Assembly: GCF_021650705.1 (NCBI RefSeq)
Contig: NZ_CP087138.1
Coordinates: forward strand, 3,410,001-3,474,000
Source of the DNA: Pseudomonas sp. KNUC1026
Lineage (GTDB): Bacteria > Pseudomonadota > Gammaproteobacteria > Pseudomonadales > Pseudomonadaceae
DNA: 64,000 nucleotides
Direction of reading: 5' to 3'
Both the position numbers and the translations under genes were made by a program. This document shows, one piece after another, positions 10,170 to 19,847 of the stretch. The first letter of the stretch is position 1; each line of letters begins with the position of its first letter. The notes under the pieces were generated by a model that saw nothing but the letters and a program-made list of their open reading frames with translations, had not been told where the DNA came from and ran no database searches.

Positions 10170-11774
10170 ATGAGCCAACATTTGCAATTCGATGTGCTGA
10201 TCATCGGCAGCGGCGCTGCCGGCTTGAGCGTGGCCCTGACCCTCCCCGACCACCTGCGTGTGGCGGTGCTGAGCAAAGGCGACCTGGCCAACGGCTCCAC
10301 CTATCGCGCCCAGGGTGGTGTAGCTGCGGTGCTGGATGACCGCGACACGGTCGACTCCCATGTGCAGGACACGCTGGTGGCAGGCGGCGGGCTGTGCAAC
10401 GAAGCCGCTGTGCGTTTTACCGTCGAGCACAGCCGCGAGGCCATCGAATGGCTGATCGCCCAAGGTGTGCCCTTTACCCGCGACGAAGACACCGCCCCGC
10501 AAGAGCGCCATTTCGAATTCCACCTGACCCGCGAAGGCGGCCATAGCCAACGGCGCATCATCCATGCCGCCGACGCTACCGGCGCTGCGATCTTCGACAC
10601 CCTGCTGGCGCGCGCTCGGCAACGCCGCAACATCTGCCTGTTGGAGCAACGCGTGGCGGTGGACCTGATCACCGCGCCCCGCCTGGGCCTGGAAGGCGAG
10701 CGCTGCCTGGGCGCCTACGTGCTGGACCGCGCCAGTGGCCAGGTCGATACCCTGGCTGCGCGCTTCACCGTGCTCGCCACCGGTGGCGCGGCGAAGGTTT
10801 ACCTTTACACCAGCAACCCGGACAGCGCCTGTGGCGACGGCATCGCCATGGCGTGGCGGGCAGGCTGCCGGGTCGGCAACCTGGAGTTCAACCAGTTCCA
10901 CCCCACCTGCCTGTATCACCCTCAAGCCAAGAATTTTTTGATCACCGAAGCACTGCGCGGTGAAGGCGCCGTGCTGCGCCTGCCCAATGGCGAGCGCTTC
11001 ATGCCGCGCTTCGACGCCCGCGAAGAGCTCGCGCCACGGGACGTGGTGGCCCGCGCCATTGACCACGAGATGAAACGCCTGGGGCTGGACTGCGTGTACC
11101 TGGACATCACCCACAAGAGCCCCGAGTTCATCAAGGGGCACTTCCCCATGGTGTACGAACGCTGCCTGGGTTTCGGCATCGACATCACCTGCCAGCCGAT
11201 TCCGGTGGTGCCGGCGGCGCACTACACCTGCGGCGGCGTGCTGGTCGACGCTGATGGCCGCACCGACGTGCCTGGCCTGTATGCGGTGGGCGAAACCAGT
11301 TTCACCGGCCTGCACGGCGCCAATCGCATGGCCAGCAACTCACTGCTGGAATGTTTCGTCTATGCACGCTCCGCCGCGCTGCACATCGAGCATCACCTGC
11401 CAGAGGTGCCACCACCCCCTGCCCTGCCCGGCTGGGATGCAAGCCAGGTCACCGATTCGGACGAAGACGTGATCATCGCCCACAACTGGGATGAACTGCG
11501 GCGCTTCATGTGGGACTACGTGGGCATCGTGCGCACCACCAAGCGCCTGCAACGGGCCGCGCACCGGGTGAAGTTGCTGCTGGATGAGATCGATGAGTTC
11601 TACAGCAACTACAAGGTCAGCCGCGACCTGATCGAACTGCGCAACCTGGCTTGCGTGGCAGACCTGATGATTCGCTCGGCGTTGCAGCGCAAGGAGTCGA
11701 GGGGGTTGCACTATATGCTCGACTACCCCCAGCAACTTCCCCAGGCCTGCGACACGGTACTGATCCCTGGTTAA
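10170..11774 (+). CDS. nadB: L-aspartate oxidase
   Basis: NadB oxidises L-aspartate to iminoaspartate with FAD, the first step of NAD synthesis from aspartate. The 534-residue protein starts [18 protein letters not shown] with the dinucleotide-binding GSGAAG, then [16 protein letters not shown]. It has the substrate-site [13 protein letters not shown] and the conserved [26 protein letters not shown] near residue 365. The ATG at 10170 is preferred over an in-frame ATG at 10110 because it matches the family start. It is divergent from algU. Frame and length are normal. Confidence 0.96.
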   Translation: MSQHLQFDVLIIGSGAAGLSVALTLPDHLRVAVLSKGDLANGSTYRAQGGVAAVLDDRDTVDSHVQDTLVAGGGLCNEAAVRFTVEHSREAIEWLIAQGVPFTRDEDTAPQERHFEFHLTREGGHSQRRIIHAADATGAAIFDTLLARARQRRNICLLEQRVAVDLITAPRLGLEGERCLGAYVLDRASGQVDTLAARFTVLATGGAAKVYLYTSNPDSACGDGIAMAWRAGCRVGNLEFNQFHPTCLYHPQAKNFLITEALRGEGAVLRLPNGERFMPRFDAREELAPRDVVARAIDHEMKRLGLDCVYLDITHKSPEFIKGHFPMVYERCLGFGIDITCQPIPVVPAAHYTCGGVLVDADGRTDVPGLYAVGETSFTGLHGANRMASNSLLECFVYARSAALHIEHHLPEVPPPPALPGWDASQVTDSDEDVIIAHNWDELRRFMWDYVGIVRTTKRLQRAAHRVKLLLDEIDEFYSNYKVSRDLIELRNLACVADLMIRSALQRKESRGLHYMLDYPQQLPQACDTVLIPG

Positions 11775-11777
11775 CCG

Positions 11778-12482
11778 TCACACACCCCGGGTCACGCCGC
11801 CATCGACCTTGATGTTCTGCCCGGTGATATAGGCAGCACCTTCGCTGGCCAGAAATGCAATCGTGGCAGCGATTTCGTCGCTGTGGCCATAGCGCCCCAG
11901 CGGCACGCTGTCGCGGCGCTGCTCAGTGGCGGGCAGGCTGTCGATCCAGCCGGGCAATACGTTGTTGATGCGGATGTTGTCCTTGGCGTAGGTGTCGGCA
12001 AAAATCTTGCTGAACGCCGCCAGGCCGCTGCGAAACACCGCTGAGGTGGGGAACAGGTCGACCGGCTCGAACGCCCAGGCGGTGGAGATATTGATGATCG
12101 CGCCGCCGCCCTGGCGCTGCATGATCGGCGTGACCAGCCGCGCCGGGCGGATCACGTTGAGCAGGTAGGTTTCCATGCCCAGGTGCCAGTCTTCGTCGGT
12201 GATGTCCAGAATCGGCGCGCGCGGGCCGTGGCCCGCGCTGTTGACCAGCACATCCACCCGCCCCCATCTGGCCATCACCTCATCCACCAGGCGCTGAAGA
12301 TCCTCGACCGAACGATTGCTGCCGGTAACACCCACGCCACCGAGTTCACCGGCCAGCGCCTCGCCCTTGCCCGACGATGACAGCACTGCCACCTCGAAAC
12401 CATCGGCGGCCAGGCGCCGCACCGTTGCAGCCCCCATGCCACTGCCTGCGGCGGTGATGATCGCGACCTTTTTCTCTGCCAT
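11778..12482 (-). CDS. SDR-family oxidoreductase lacking the Tyr-xxx-Lys pair
   Basis: A 234-residue Rossmann-fold protein of the short-chain dehydrogenase/reductase family, with the cofactor motif TAAGSGMGAAT (residues 10-20), NSAG (81-84), and NIS with the catalytic Ser133. Where classical SDRs have YxxxK this protein has SAVFR (residues 147-151), so both catalytic Tyr and Lys appear replaced. The C-terminal GQNIKVDGG is standard. The start MAEKKVAIITAAG at 12482 fits the family better than the ATG seven codons upstream. It is convergent with nadB (3-bp gap) and neighbours a LysR gene. Substrate unknown, and dehydrogenase activity should not be assumed. Confidence 0.85.
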   Translation of the reverse strand: MAEKKVAIITAAGSGMGAATVRRLAADGFEVAVLSSSGKGEALAGELGGVGVTGSNRSVEDLQRLVDEVMARWGRVDVLVNSAGHGPRAPILDITDEDWHLGMETYLLNVIRPARLVTPIMQRQGGGAIINISTAWAFEPVDLFPTSAVFRSGLAAFSKIFADTYAKDNIRINNVLPGWIDSLPATEQRRDSVPLGRYGHSDEIAATIAFLASEGAAYITGQNIKVDGGVTRGV

Positions 12483-12569
12483 GGTTGCCTCCCGAAATTG
12501 CATTGGCTGGAATACCGGGCAAGAGCGTAGCAGCGTGCGGCTGTATGCAGAGAGGCAGCCAGGACTGGC

Positions 12570-13478
12570 TTAAACGATAGAAAAACTACTGCCTTGGGCA
12601 GCTTGCTGGCGTAGCCACTGCCTGACCTGCGCCAGTGCCTGGGGCGGGTGAGCCTTGCGCGGCCAGGCGAGATAGAAGTGCTTGTCGATCACCATGGCCT
12701 GATCGAATACCTGCACCAGGCGCCCACTGCGCAGGTCTTCGCGCACGAACAGCTCGGTGGCGAGCGCAACGCCCTGCCCGGCCAGTGCCGCCTCGATGGC
12801 CAGCGCGGTCTGGTTGAAGCGCAGGTTGCGCGGCGAGGCCTGTGCCTGGCCAAACAGCTGGGCGATATAGCCTGGCCAGAAATGGTGGGCATCGTGCAAC
12901 AGCACCCACTCTTGCAAGCGTTCAAGGCCAGGCGGCTCTTTGGAAACGGCCAGCAACGCCGGGCTGGCAACAGCGATCACACGCTGCTCGAACAACAGCT
13001 CGACCTCGATGCCCGGCCCGAATGGGGGGCTGCCATAGCGCACGGCGATGTCCACGCCATCTGCGTGAAACCGGGACAACCGATCGGTGGCCAGCACCCG
13101 CAGGTCGACTCCGGGATGGGCCTGGGTGAAGGCGCCCAGGCGTGGAATCAGCCATTTGGAGGCGAACGTCGGGGTTACGCTGATCGTCAGGCTGGCGGGC
13201 TGCGGGCGCAGCGCTTCGGTCGCCTCCTGCAACCTCGCCAGCGCATCGCGCACACCTGCGCTGTAGCGGTGGCCAGGGTCGGTCAGGCCCAGGCCCCGCG
13301 GCAATCGGTCGAACAGCTTCACGGCCAGTGAGGCTTCAAGGCTGCGTATCTGTTGCGCCACGGCGGCCTGGGTCACGCCCAACTCGTCGGCGGCCAGGCG
13401 AAAATTCAGGTGCCGCGCCACCACCTCGAACACTCGCAGAGCATTGAGGGACGGCAACCCGGCGAACCCTTCAGGCAC
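12570..13478 (-). CDS. LysR-family transcriptional regulator (GcvA/AmpR-like)
   Basis: A 302-residue DNA-binding regulator. The N-terminal winged helix-turn-helix (about residues 8-65) contains FEVVARHLNFRLAADELGVTQ and AVAQQIRSLEASL. The ligand-binding domain carries SVTPTFASKWLIPRLGAF, typical of the GcvA-like branch. Its start overlaps the stop of ygfX by 8 bp. It lies 87 bp downstream (in its own direction) from the SDR gene, also on the minus strand, and may regulate it. That is inference from position only. Confidence 0.88.
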   Translation of the reverse strand: MPEGFAGLPSLNALRVFEVVARHLNFRLAADELGVTQAAVAQQIRSLEASLAVKLFDRLPRGLGLTDPGHRYSAGVRDALARLQEATEALRPQPASLTISVTPTFASKWLIPRLGAFTQAHPGVDLRVLATDRLSRFHADGVDIAVRYGSPPFGPGIEVELLFEQRVIAVASPALLAVSKEPPGLERLQEWVLLHDAHHFWPGYIAQLFGQAQASPRNLRFNQTALAIEAALAGQGVALATELFVREDLRSGRLVQVFDQAMVIDKHFYLAWPRKAHPPQALAQVRQWLRQQAAQGSSFSIV

Positions 13479-13929
13479 TGCTCGGCACCGCCCAGCGCCG
13501 GCGACCGAAACGCAGGTGTACCCTCAGGCGCCGATGGGCATCGGCAGGCAAACTGTCGGGCATCACGCAGGCGCTGTGTACACGCCCCTGCCCGCCCACT
13601 CGATAGCGCACCAGCACCAGGCCGCGCAGGGCGATGGAATCTCGGCACAACTGCACCGGGTGCCAGCCGCGGGCCCGGCTGTACAGCCACCAGCCGCGTG
13701 AATCATGGCGCAGGCCGGTGGGTGCCTGCGGATGGGAAAGCAGCACGTGGCGCGGCAAACTCCAGGCGGCGTAGCCGACGCACGCGAGCAGGCTCAAGCC
13801 CTTGAGGGGAAACGGCAGGGCCAGGCTCAGGCTGGCCAGCAACGCGAGCGCCAGCAGCAGAAGGCTGGCGTGCAACAGCCGTGGCGAAGGCCGCCAGCGG
13901 CAGGTGAACGGCTCACTTGGGCTGGACAC
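13471..13929 (-). CDS. YgfX/CptA-like membrane protein
   Basis: A 152-residue protein with two hydrophobic segments near the N-terminus ([21 protein letters not shown] and [17 protein letters not shown], about residues 18-57) and a basic C-terminal domain. Its position immediately downstream of sdhE, overlapping it by 17 bp, and its topology fit the YgfX (CptA) family. In enterobacteria that family is paired with SdhE/YgfY and was described as a toxin-antitoxin pair, an interpretation since questioned. I assign the family from context and topology and make no claim about toxicity. Confidence 0.8.
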   Translation of the reverse strand: MSSPSEPFTCRWRPSPRLLHASLLLLALALLASLSLALPFPLKGLSLLACVGYAAWSLPRHVLLSHPQAPTGLRHDSRGWWLYSRARGWHPVQLCRDSIALRGLVLVRYRVGGQGRVHSACVMPDSLPADAHRRLRVHLRFGRRRWAVPSSA

Positions 13930-14167
13930 GGTCCAGGATCATGCGAACCATGCGTTGCAGCTCAGGGTCGGGCGACTCGCCGCGCTCCATGAACCAGACG
14001 AACATGTCCTGGTCTTCGCATTCCAGCAGGCGACGGTAAAGATCGCGGTCGACCTCGTTGAGCTGGGCATACACCTCCTGGACGAACGGCACCAGCAGCA
14101 CGTCAAGCTCGAGCATGCCGCGGCGGCTGTGCCAGTACAGGCGGTTGAGTTCTACGCTGTCGACCAT
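13913..14167 (-). CDS. sdhE: Succinate dehydrogenase flavinylation factor SdhE
   Basis: SdhE promotes covalent attachment of FAD to SdhA. The 84-residue protein starts [22 protein letters not shown] at 14167 and contains the family hallmark RRGMLELD, corresponding to the RGxxE motif, followed by acidic and aromatic residues ([11 protein letters not shown]). GAGG upstream is a plausible ribosome-binding site. Its stop overlaps the ygfX start region, and ygfZ is divergent. This sdhE-ygfX / ygfZ arrangement is conserved in gamma-proteobacteria. Confidence 0.93.
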   Translation of the reverse strand: MVDSVELNRLYWHSRRGMLELDVLLVPFVQEVYAQLNEVDRDLYRRLLECEDQDMFVWFMERGESPDPELQRMVRMILDRVQPK

Positions 14168-14324
14168 AGGGCCCTCCTCGGAAAGGCGGGCAGTATAGCG
14201 CCGCCAGCCGGCGGCAGCACACCGGCGGCGGCATCGAGCGGTAACATTGTTCATCCGCGGCCGGTAGGTTTTTTGCCCAGCGGGCCGTATCATGGCCGCC
14301 AGTCATTACGAGTGCCACGTGTCC

Positions 14325-15266
14325 ATGGCCGATTCCGCTTTCTTCTGCCCGCTGCCTCATGAAGGCGTGCTCGCCGTTCGCGGCTCCGACGCACGCAAGT
14401 TCCTTCAAGGCCAGCTGACCTGCAACCTCAACTACCTCGACGAGCACACCGCCGGCCTCGGCGCACGCTGCACGCCCAAGGGGCGCATGCAATCGAGCTT
14501 CCGCATCCTGTTGCAAGGCGACGGCTGCCTGCTGGCCATGGCCAGCGAGCTGCTGGCGCCGCAACTGGCGGACCTGAAAAAGTACGCGGTGTTTTCCAAG
14601 GCCACCCTCACCGATGAAAGCGCTCAGTGGCAGCGCTACGGCGTGCAGGGTGGTGAAGCTGCACTGGCAGCGCTGGGCCTGGTGCTGGGCGACGGCGAGC
14701 ATGCCGTCGCGCGTGCAGAGGGGCGCATCGCCGTGCGCGCCAGTGCCGGCCGCACCGAACTCTGGGTGCCGGCCGACCAGGCGAGTGCTACCGCCGAGGT
14801 ACTGGCCGAGCACCTGGCACAGGGCACGCTCGACGCGTGGCTGCTGGGCCAGGTACGCGCCGGGCTCGGCCAGGTGTTCGAGGCCACCCGCGAGCTGTTC
14901 ATCCCGCAGATGATCAACCTGCAGGCCGTGGGCGGCGTCAGCTTCAAGAAGGGCTGCTACACAGGCCAGGAAATCGTCGCGCGCATGCAATACCTGGGCA
15001 AGCTCAAACGCCGCCAGTATCGCCTGCGCCTGGAGGGCAGCGCCCTGCCTGCACCGGGCACGCCGCTGTTTTCACCGGTACATGCCAGTGCGGTGGGCGA
15101 AGTGGTTCTGGCCGCACCGGCAGAAGGCGGCATCGAACTGCTGGGCGTGTTGCAGGCCGACGCCGCCGAAAGCGGTGAAGTGTATCTGGGCGAAGCAGGT
15201 GCCAACCCGCTGGTGCTGCTGGGCCTGCCTTACGAACTGGATCGCGACCGCGAAATCCAGCGCTGA
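14325..15266 (+). CDS. ygfZ: tRNA-modifying / Fe-S folate-binding protein YgfZ
   Basis: YgfZ is a folate-binding relative of GcvT needed for the repair or assembly of some iron-sulfur enzymes, including MiaB. The 313-residue protein shows the invariant motif KGCYTGQE near residue 220 with its essential cysteine, and the N-terminal GCVT-like fold with VRGSDARKFLQGQLTCN. I chose the ATG at 14325 (MADSAFFCPLPHEG) over an in-frame ATG at 14292. It is divergent from sdhE and followed by the HDOD gene on the same strand after about 40 bp. Confidence 0.92.
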   Translation: MADSAFFCPLPHEGVLAVRGSDARKFLQGQLTCNLNYLDEHTAGLGARCTPKGRMQSSFRILLQGDGCLLAMASELLAPQLADLKKYAVFSKATLTDESAQWQRYGVQGGEAALAALGLVLGDGEHAVARAEGRIAVRASAGRTELWVPADQASATAEVLAEHLAQGTLDAWLLGQVRAGLGQVFEATRELFIPQMINLQAVGGVSFKKGCYTGQEIVARMQYLGKLKRRQYRLRLEGSALPAPGTPLFSPVHASAVGEVVLAAPAEGGIELLGVLQADAAESGEVYLGEAGANPLVLLGLPYELDRDREIQR

Positions 15267-15307
15267 GCACTGCGGCAATCCAGCCCTGGGGGCATAGGTT
15301 AGAGTTG

Positions 15308-16123
15308 ATGATCATTCCGCTGGCTGAAACGGTTCAAAACGATCTGCTCGAAGCCATCGAGCAGGACACCCTCACCTTGCCCACGCTGCCGGAAGTGGCC
15401 CTGGACATTCGCCGCGCCGCCGAGGACAGCGAGATCAGCGTCAGTGCGCTGAGCCGCGTGATCAGCCGCGATACCGCACTCAGCGCGCGGCTGATCAAAG
15501 TGGTCAACAGCCCTTTGCTGCGCGGCCACAGCGAAGTGACCAGCCTGCACACCGCCATTACCCGCCTGGGCGTGAACTACACCTCCAACCTCGCCACGGG
15601 GTTGGTGATCGAGCAGATCTTCAACGCCCGCTCTCAGGTGGTCGAGCGCAAGATGCGCGATTGCTGGGCCACCAGCGTTGCAGTGGCAGGCCTGGGCTAC
15701 GAGCTGTGCCGGCGCACTCACAAGCTCAAGCCCGACCAGGCGGCACTGGCCGGCATGGTGCACCTGATCGGTGTGCTGCCCATCCTCACCTACGCCGAAG
15801 ACCACAACGACCTGCTGTCGGACCCGGTGTGCCTGAACCACATCATCGAAAACATCCATCCGTTGATCGGCAGCAGGATCCTGCGCAGCTGGGAGTTCCC
15901 GCGGGCGCTTGCGGATGTGCCGCTGTTCCACCTGGACTGCCAGCGCGAGCAGCCCACCGCCGACTATGCCGACGTGGTGCAGATCGCCTCTCTGCTCAAC
16001 CGCCCGCTGGAGAGCCGCCCCAGCCTGAACAAGCTGCCGGCCTGGCAGCGCCTGGGCATGGACAACCTCGACCCGCCAATGATGAGCAGCGACGTGCAGG
16101 AAGCCAAGGCCCTGCTGGCCTGA
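15308..16123 (+). CDS. HDOD domain protein
   Basis: A 271-residue protein of the HDOD family (a metal-dependent phosphohydrolase-like fold usually without the catalytic residues), often involved in signalling. Visible family segments are LPTLPEVALDIRRAAED, VISRDTALSARLIKVVNSP and TRLGVNYTSNLATGLV (about residues 25-110), covering most of the chain. There is no attached output domain. The ATG at 15308 follows a TTG three bases upstream. Its stop abuts the stop of the convergent tctE gene with no spacer. Specific role unknown. Confidence 0.85.
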   Translation: MIIPLAETVQNDLLEAIEQDTLTLPTLPEVALDIRRAAEDSEISVSALSRVISRDTALSARLIKVVNSPLLRGHSEVTSLHTAITRLGVNYTSNLATGLVIEQIFNARSQVVERKMRDCWATSVAVAGLGYELCRRTHKLKPDQAALAGMVHLIGVLPILTYAEDHNDLLSDPVCLNHIIENIHPLIGSRILRSWEFPRALADVPLFHLDCQREQPTADYADVVQIASLLNRPLESRPSLNKLPAWQRLGMDNLDPPMMSSDVQEAKALLA

Positions 16124-17497
16124 TCACGGGAACGTCACCCGCACCCGCAAGCCACCTTGGGCGCCATCGTGCAGGCTGATCCGCGCACGGTGAGCGCGGC
16201 AGATCTCGCCCACGATCGCCAGGCCCAGCCCAGTGCCTTGGCTGCTGCGCCGGTAGAAGCGCTCGAACACCCGCTCTCGGGCGTCGATGGGGATGCCAGG
16301 CCCGTCGTCCTCGACCTCCAGAATGCCTGGTGCCAACACCCTCAGGATCACGTTGCCCCCTGCCGGGGTGTGCGCCAGGGCGTTGTCCAGCAAATTGCTC
16401 AGCAGTTCGTGCAGCAGCGTCGCCTCGCCACGTATCTGTACCTGCACCTCAGCTTCCAGTGCCAGAGCGATGCCGCGAGCGTGCGCCAGCGCCGCCATGG
16501 CCAGGCCTTGTTCACGGGCCAACTCATCGAGCCGCAGCCACGCCACGCCGCCTTCGGCAATGGCTCGCGCGCCATGCTCCACCCGCGCCAGTGAAAGCAA
16601 CTGGTTGGCCAGATGGGTGAGCCGGTCGGTCCCTTCGACGCTGTCCTGAAGCGTCGCCCGCCACTGCTCAGGGTCATCGCCACGCAGCCCAAGCTCCATC
16701 CGCGCTTCGAGCGCGGCCAGCGGCGTGCGCAGCTCGTGTGCGGCATCGGCGATGAACTGCGACTGGCGTTCGAACTGCTGGCGCAGCCGTTCGGTGAAAT
16801 GGTCGATGGCCTCCACCAGCGGCTCCAGCTCACGCTGGGCGTCCACTCGTGGCAGCGGCTGCAGGTCGTCCGGCTGGCGTGCCTCGACCGCCGAGCGCAA
16901 CCGCTCCAGCGGGCGCAAGGCGCCGCTGACGGTGATCCACACCAGCAACACCGCCCCTGCGCCGAGCATGCCCAGGCGCAGCAAGGTGTCGGCCATCAGC
17001 GCACGGGCCATGCGCACCCGGGCTTCCTCGGTCTCGGCGACGCGAATCTCCGCCATGCCGATCATGTTCGGCTCGCTCACGGCCTTGAGCAGGCTCACCA
17101 CACGCACGTTCTGGCCTTGATAGCGGCCGTTGTAGAAGCGTGCCAAGGCTGGGTAGTCGTCGGTGCGGGGGGTGTCGGCGGGCGGTTCAGGGAGGTTTTC
17201 GTAGCCGGAAATCAGCCGCCGGTCGATGCCGTTGACCTGGTAGTAGATGCGCCCGGCGCTGTCGTAGGCGAAGGTGTCCAGCGCCACGTAGGGCACGTCC
17301 ACGCTCAGGCTGCCGTCGCGCTGGGTCAGGTTGGCAGCGATGGTGCGTGCCGAGGCCAGCAGCGTGCGGTCGTAGGCGGTGTCGGCTGCCTCGCGGCCGT
17401 TCCAGTAGGCCGACAACCCACTGGCGAACATCAACAGGGTGAGCAGCGCCACCAGATTGCGCAGCAGCCGCCAGCGCAGGCTGCCTGCTTCACGCAT
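16124..17497 (-). CDS. tctE: Sensor histidine kinase, TctE-like
   Basis: Membrane sensor kinase of a two-component pair placed next to a tripartite tricarboxylate transporter. The protein of about 457 residues has a first membrane segment (NLVALLTLLMFASGLSAYW), a periplasmic sensor region, and a second segment (LGMLGAGAVLLVWITVSGAL). A HAMP-like linker, the phospho-acceptor box AHELRTPLAALE and the ATP-binding boxes (LLSNLLDNALAHTP, EVEDDGPGIP, GTGLGLAIV) follow. The start MREAGSLRWRLLRN at 17497 overlaps the response-regulator stop by 8 bp. Ligand is presumably a tri- or dicarboxylate, by context. Confidence 0.88.
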   Translation of the reverse strand: MREAGSLRWRLLRNLVALLTLLMFASGLSAYWNGREAADTAYDRTLLASARTIAANLTQRDGSLSVDVPYVALDTFAYDSAGRIYYQVNGIDRRLISGYENLPEPPADTPRTDDYPALARFYNGRYQGQNVRVVSLLKAVSEPNMIGMAEIRVAETEEARVRMARALMADTLLRLGMLGAGAVLLVWITVSGALRPLERLRSAVEARQPDDLQPLPRVDAQRELEPLVEAIDHFTERLRQQFERQSQFIADAAHELRTPLAALEARMELGLRGDDPEQWRATLQDSVEGTDRLTHLANQLLSLARVEHGARAIAEGGVAWLRLDELAREQGLAMAALAHARGIALALEAEVQVQIRGEATLLHELLSNLLDNALAHTPAGGNVILRVLAPGILEVEDDGPGIPIDARERVFERFYRRSSQGTGLGLAIVGEICRAHRARISLHDGAQGGLRVRVTFP

Positions 17498-18158
17498 CGC
17501 GCGCCTCCAGCAGGTAGCCCAGGCCACGGAAGGTCACGATCGCAACCGCCTGCCCCAGCTTCTTGCGCAGCCGGTGCACATAGATCTCGATGGCGTCGGC
17601 GCTGGCATCCTCGTCCAGGCCGAACACCTGGCTGGCCAGCTGCTCCTTGCTCATCACCCGCCCCGGCCGGGCGATCAGCGCAGCCAGCACCGCCTGCTCG
17701 CGGGAAGTGAGCACCAATGGCTGGCCTTGCAGGATGAACCGCCGGCTATCCACCTCATACACCAGCGGCCCGCAACGCTGGCTGCGCTCGCCGCCGAGCA
17801 AGGTACGGCGCAGCAGCGCCTTGACCCGCGCCTCCAGCTCGCTGAGCTCGAAAGGCTTGGCCAGGTAGTCGTCGGCGCCCAGGTTCAGCCCGTGAACGCG
17901 ATCCTTGACGTCGCTGCGAGCCGTAAGCATCAGCACCGGCAGGTGTTGGCCGCGGTCACGCAGGCGTTGCAGCACCTGAAATCCGTCCAGCCGTGGCAGG
18001 CCGACATCGAGCACGGCCATGGCGTAGTCTTCGCTGGCCAAGGCGTGGTCGGCGGCCAGGCCATCGTTGAGCACATCGACAGTCAAACCCTCGCCCTTGA
18101 GCATCTGGGCCAGGGTCTCGGCCAGTTGGGGGTGGTCTTCGACCAGCAGCACGCGCAT
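17490..18158 (-). CDS. tctD: OmpR-family response regulator, TctD-like
   Basis: A 222-residue transcription factor with an N-terminal receiver (acidic pocket VEDH, phospho-acceptor Asp51 in AVLDVGLPR, Lys near residue 101 in YLAKPFE). The C-terminal winged helix (about residues 125-220) ends FRGLGYLLEARDA. It is the upstream partner of tctE, with which it overlaps. It is divergent from tctC, so the 193-bp gap at 18159-18351 should contain the operator it recognises. I could not identify the operator by eye. Confidence 0.9.
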   Translation of the reverse strand: MRVLLVEDHPQLAETLAQMLKGEGLTVDVLNDGLAADHALASEDYAMAVLDVGLPRLDGFQVLQRLRDRGQHLPVLMLTARSDVKDRVHGLNLGADDYLAKPFELSELEARVKALLRRTLLGGERSQRCGPLVYEVDSRRFILQGQPLVLTSREQAVLAALIARPGRVMSKEQLASQVFGLDEDASADAIEIYVHRLRKKLGQAVAIVTFRGLGYLLEARDA

Positions 18159-18351
18159 GTTTTTTCTCCGTTTTTATCAGCGGCTCGCTGGGCGAGTTTA
18201 CCGGGCTGGCGGGCTACGCCAAGCCAGGCAGGCCGGGCATTTCCAAATATTTCAAGTTGAAAGCCTGGTGAAAGGTTGGTCGTTTAGCGTCATGTGACGG
18301 TCCCACATGGGCCGGCCGAACCTCACAAAAACAACAAGAGTCGGAGACGTC

Positions 18352-19338
18352 ATGAAGACTTTTTTGCGCCCCCTCGCACTGGCACTCGGCTGCTCGGTGC
18401 TGGCCCCCTCACTGATGGCCGCTGAAGAACCCAAACGCCCTGAATGTATCGCCCCGGCCTCCCCAGGCGGCGGGTTCGACCTCACCTGCAAGTTGGCGCA
18501 AAGCGCGCTGGTCAACGAAAAGATCCTCAGCAAGCCCATGCGTGTGACTTACATGCCGGGCGGCGTAGGGGCGGTCGCCTATAACGCAGTGGTCGCCCAG
18601 CGCCCGGCCGACGCCGGCACACTGGTGGCCTGGTCGAGCGGCTCGCTGCTCAACCTCGCCCAAGGCAAGTTCGGGCGTTTCGATGAGAACGCCGTGCGCT
18701 GGCTTGCTGCGGTCGGCACCAGCTATGGCGCGATCGCGGTCAAGAAGGATTCGCCCTACAAGAACCTCGATGACCTGGTCCAGGCCCTGAAGAAAGACCC
18801 CGGCAGCATCGTGATCGGCTCCGGCGGCACCGTCGGCAGCCAGGACTGGATGCAGACCGCGCTGGTGGCGAAGGCGGCCGGCATCGACCCGCGCAAGCTG
18901 CGCTACGTGGCACTCGAAGGCGGCGGCGAGATCGCCACCGCCCTGCTCGGTGGCCACATCCAGGTAGGCAGCACCGATATCTCCGACTCCATGCCGCATA
19001 TCGAGAGCGGCGACATGCGCATCCTGGCGGTGTTCTCCGACAAGCGCCTGGACGAACCGGCCATGAAGGACATTCCCACCGCCAAGGAACAGGGCTACGA
19101 CATCGAGTGGCCCGTGGTACGCGGCTTCTACCTTGGGCCGAAGGTGACCGACGAAGAGTACGCATGGTGGAAAGCGTCCTTCGACAAGCTGCTGGCCTCC
19201 GACGAGTTCGCCAAGCTGCGTGACCAGCGCGAGCTGTTCCCCTTTGCCATGACCGGCCCGGAACTGGATGCCTACGTGAAGAAACAGGTGGCCCAGTACA
19301 AGTCGCTGGCTCAGGAATTCGGCCTCATCCAGCAGTGA
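18352..19338 (+). CDS. tctC: Tripartite tricarboxylate transporter substrate-binding protein TctC
   Basis: Periplasmic receptor of the TTT family that binds citrate or related carboxylates and delivers them to TctAB. The product has a signal peptide (MKTFLRPLALALGCSVLAPSLMAAEE) and the Bug-type fold opening CIAPASPGGGFDLTCKLAQ. The family motif YMPGGVGAVAYNAV follows near residue 65. The ATG at 18352 is preceded by GGAG and preferred over the upstream in-frame start at 18307. It is first of tctC-tctB-tctA and divergent from tctD. Confidence 0.93.
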   Translation: MKTFLRPLALALGCSVLAPSLMAAEEPKRPECIAPASPGGGFDLTCKLAQSALVNEKILSKPMRVTYMPGGVGAVAYNAVVAQRPADAGTLVAWSSGSLLNLAQGKFGRFDENAVRWLAAVGTSYGAIAVKKDSPYKNLDDLVQALKKDPGSIVIGSGGTVGSQDWMQTALVAKAAGIDPRKLRYVALEGGGEIATALLGGHIQVGSTDISDSMPHIESGDMRILAVFSDKRLDEPAMKDIPTAKEQGYDIEWPVVRGFYLGPKVTDEEYAWWKASFDKLLASDEFAKLRDQRELFPFAMTGPELDAYVKKQVAQYKSLAQEFGLIQQ

Positions 19339-19386
19339 CCGCCCCTCGCGCCCGGGCCACCGGGCGCGCCTCTGGAGACACTTCCC

Positions 19387-19845
19387 ATGCTTGTACAACG
19401 TGTGTTCGCTGCGGCCATGCTCGCCGTGTGCGCGGCGCTGGCGGTGATGGCCTGGCCATACCAGGCGCCGTTTTCCTATGAGCCGGTCGGCCCGCGCGCC
19501 TACCCCTTGCTGATGCTCGGGCTGATGGGCCTGGCGCTGCTTTATCTGTTGATCCGCCCTACCCCCATCGTCCACAGCGAAGATGAGCCACCGCTCGACG
19601 CGCCGACGCTGAAGAAGATCGCCGCCTGCATCGTGCTGCTGCTGGTGTTCGCCGGGTTGTTCGAGCCGCTGGGCTTCATCCTCTCGAGTGCCCTGATCGG
19701 CATTCCGATGGCCCGCCTGTACGGCGGTAAATGGCTGCCCAGCATCGTGATCGTCGGCGCCATGAGCGTGCTGCTGTACATCCTTTTCGACCGCGTCATG
19801 GACGTGCCGCTGCCGCTGGGCGTGCTCAGCGCCCTGGAGAACTGA
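19387..19845 (+). CDS. tctB: Tripartite tricarboxylate transporter small membrane subunit TctB
   Basis: A 152-residue integral membrane protein, the poorly conserved small subunit of the TTT transporter. Four hydrophobic segments can be seen (about residues 6-22, 38-54, 78-100, 118-136). YEPVGPRAYPLLMLGLMGLALL is a typical TctB stretch. It begins 48 bp after tctC and is followed after 2 bp by tctA, so translation is probably coupled. Confidence 0.9.
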   Translation: MLVQRVFAAAMLAVCAALAVMAWPYQAPFSYEPVGPRAYPLLMLGLMGLALLYLLIRPTPIVHSEDEPPLDAPTLKKIAACIVLLLVFAGLFEPLGFILSSALIGIPMARLYGGKWLPSIVIVGAMSVLLYILFDRVMDVPLPLGVLSALEN

Positions 19846-19847
19846 AC

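Noticed and set aside
13471..14167. Toxin-antitoxin pair (YgfX/SdhE)
   Set aside because: SdhE is a flavinylation factor; the toxin-antitoxin interpretation is disputed and the sequence gives no support for it.
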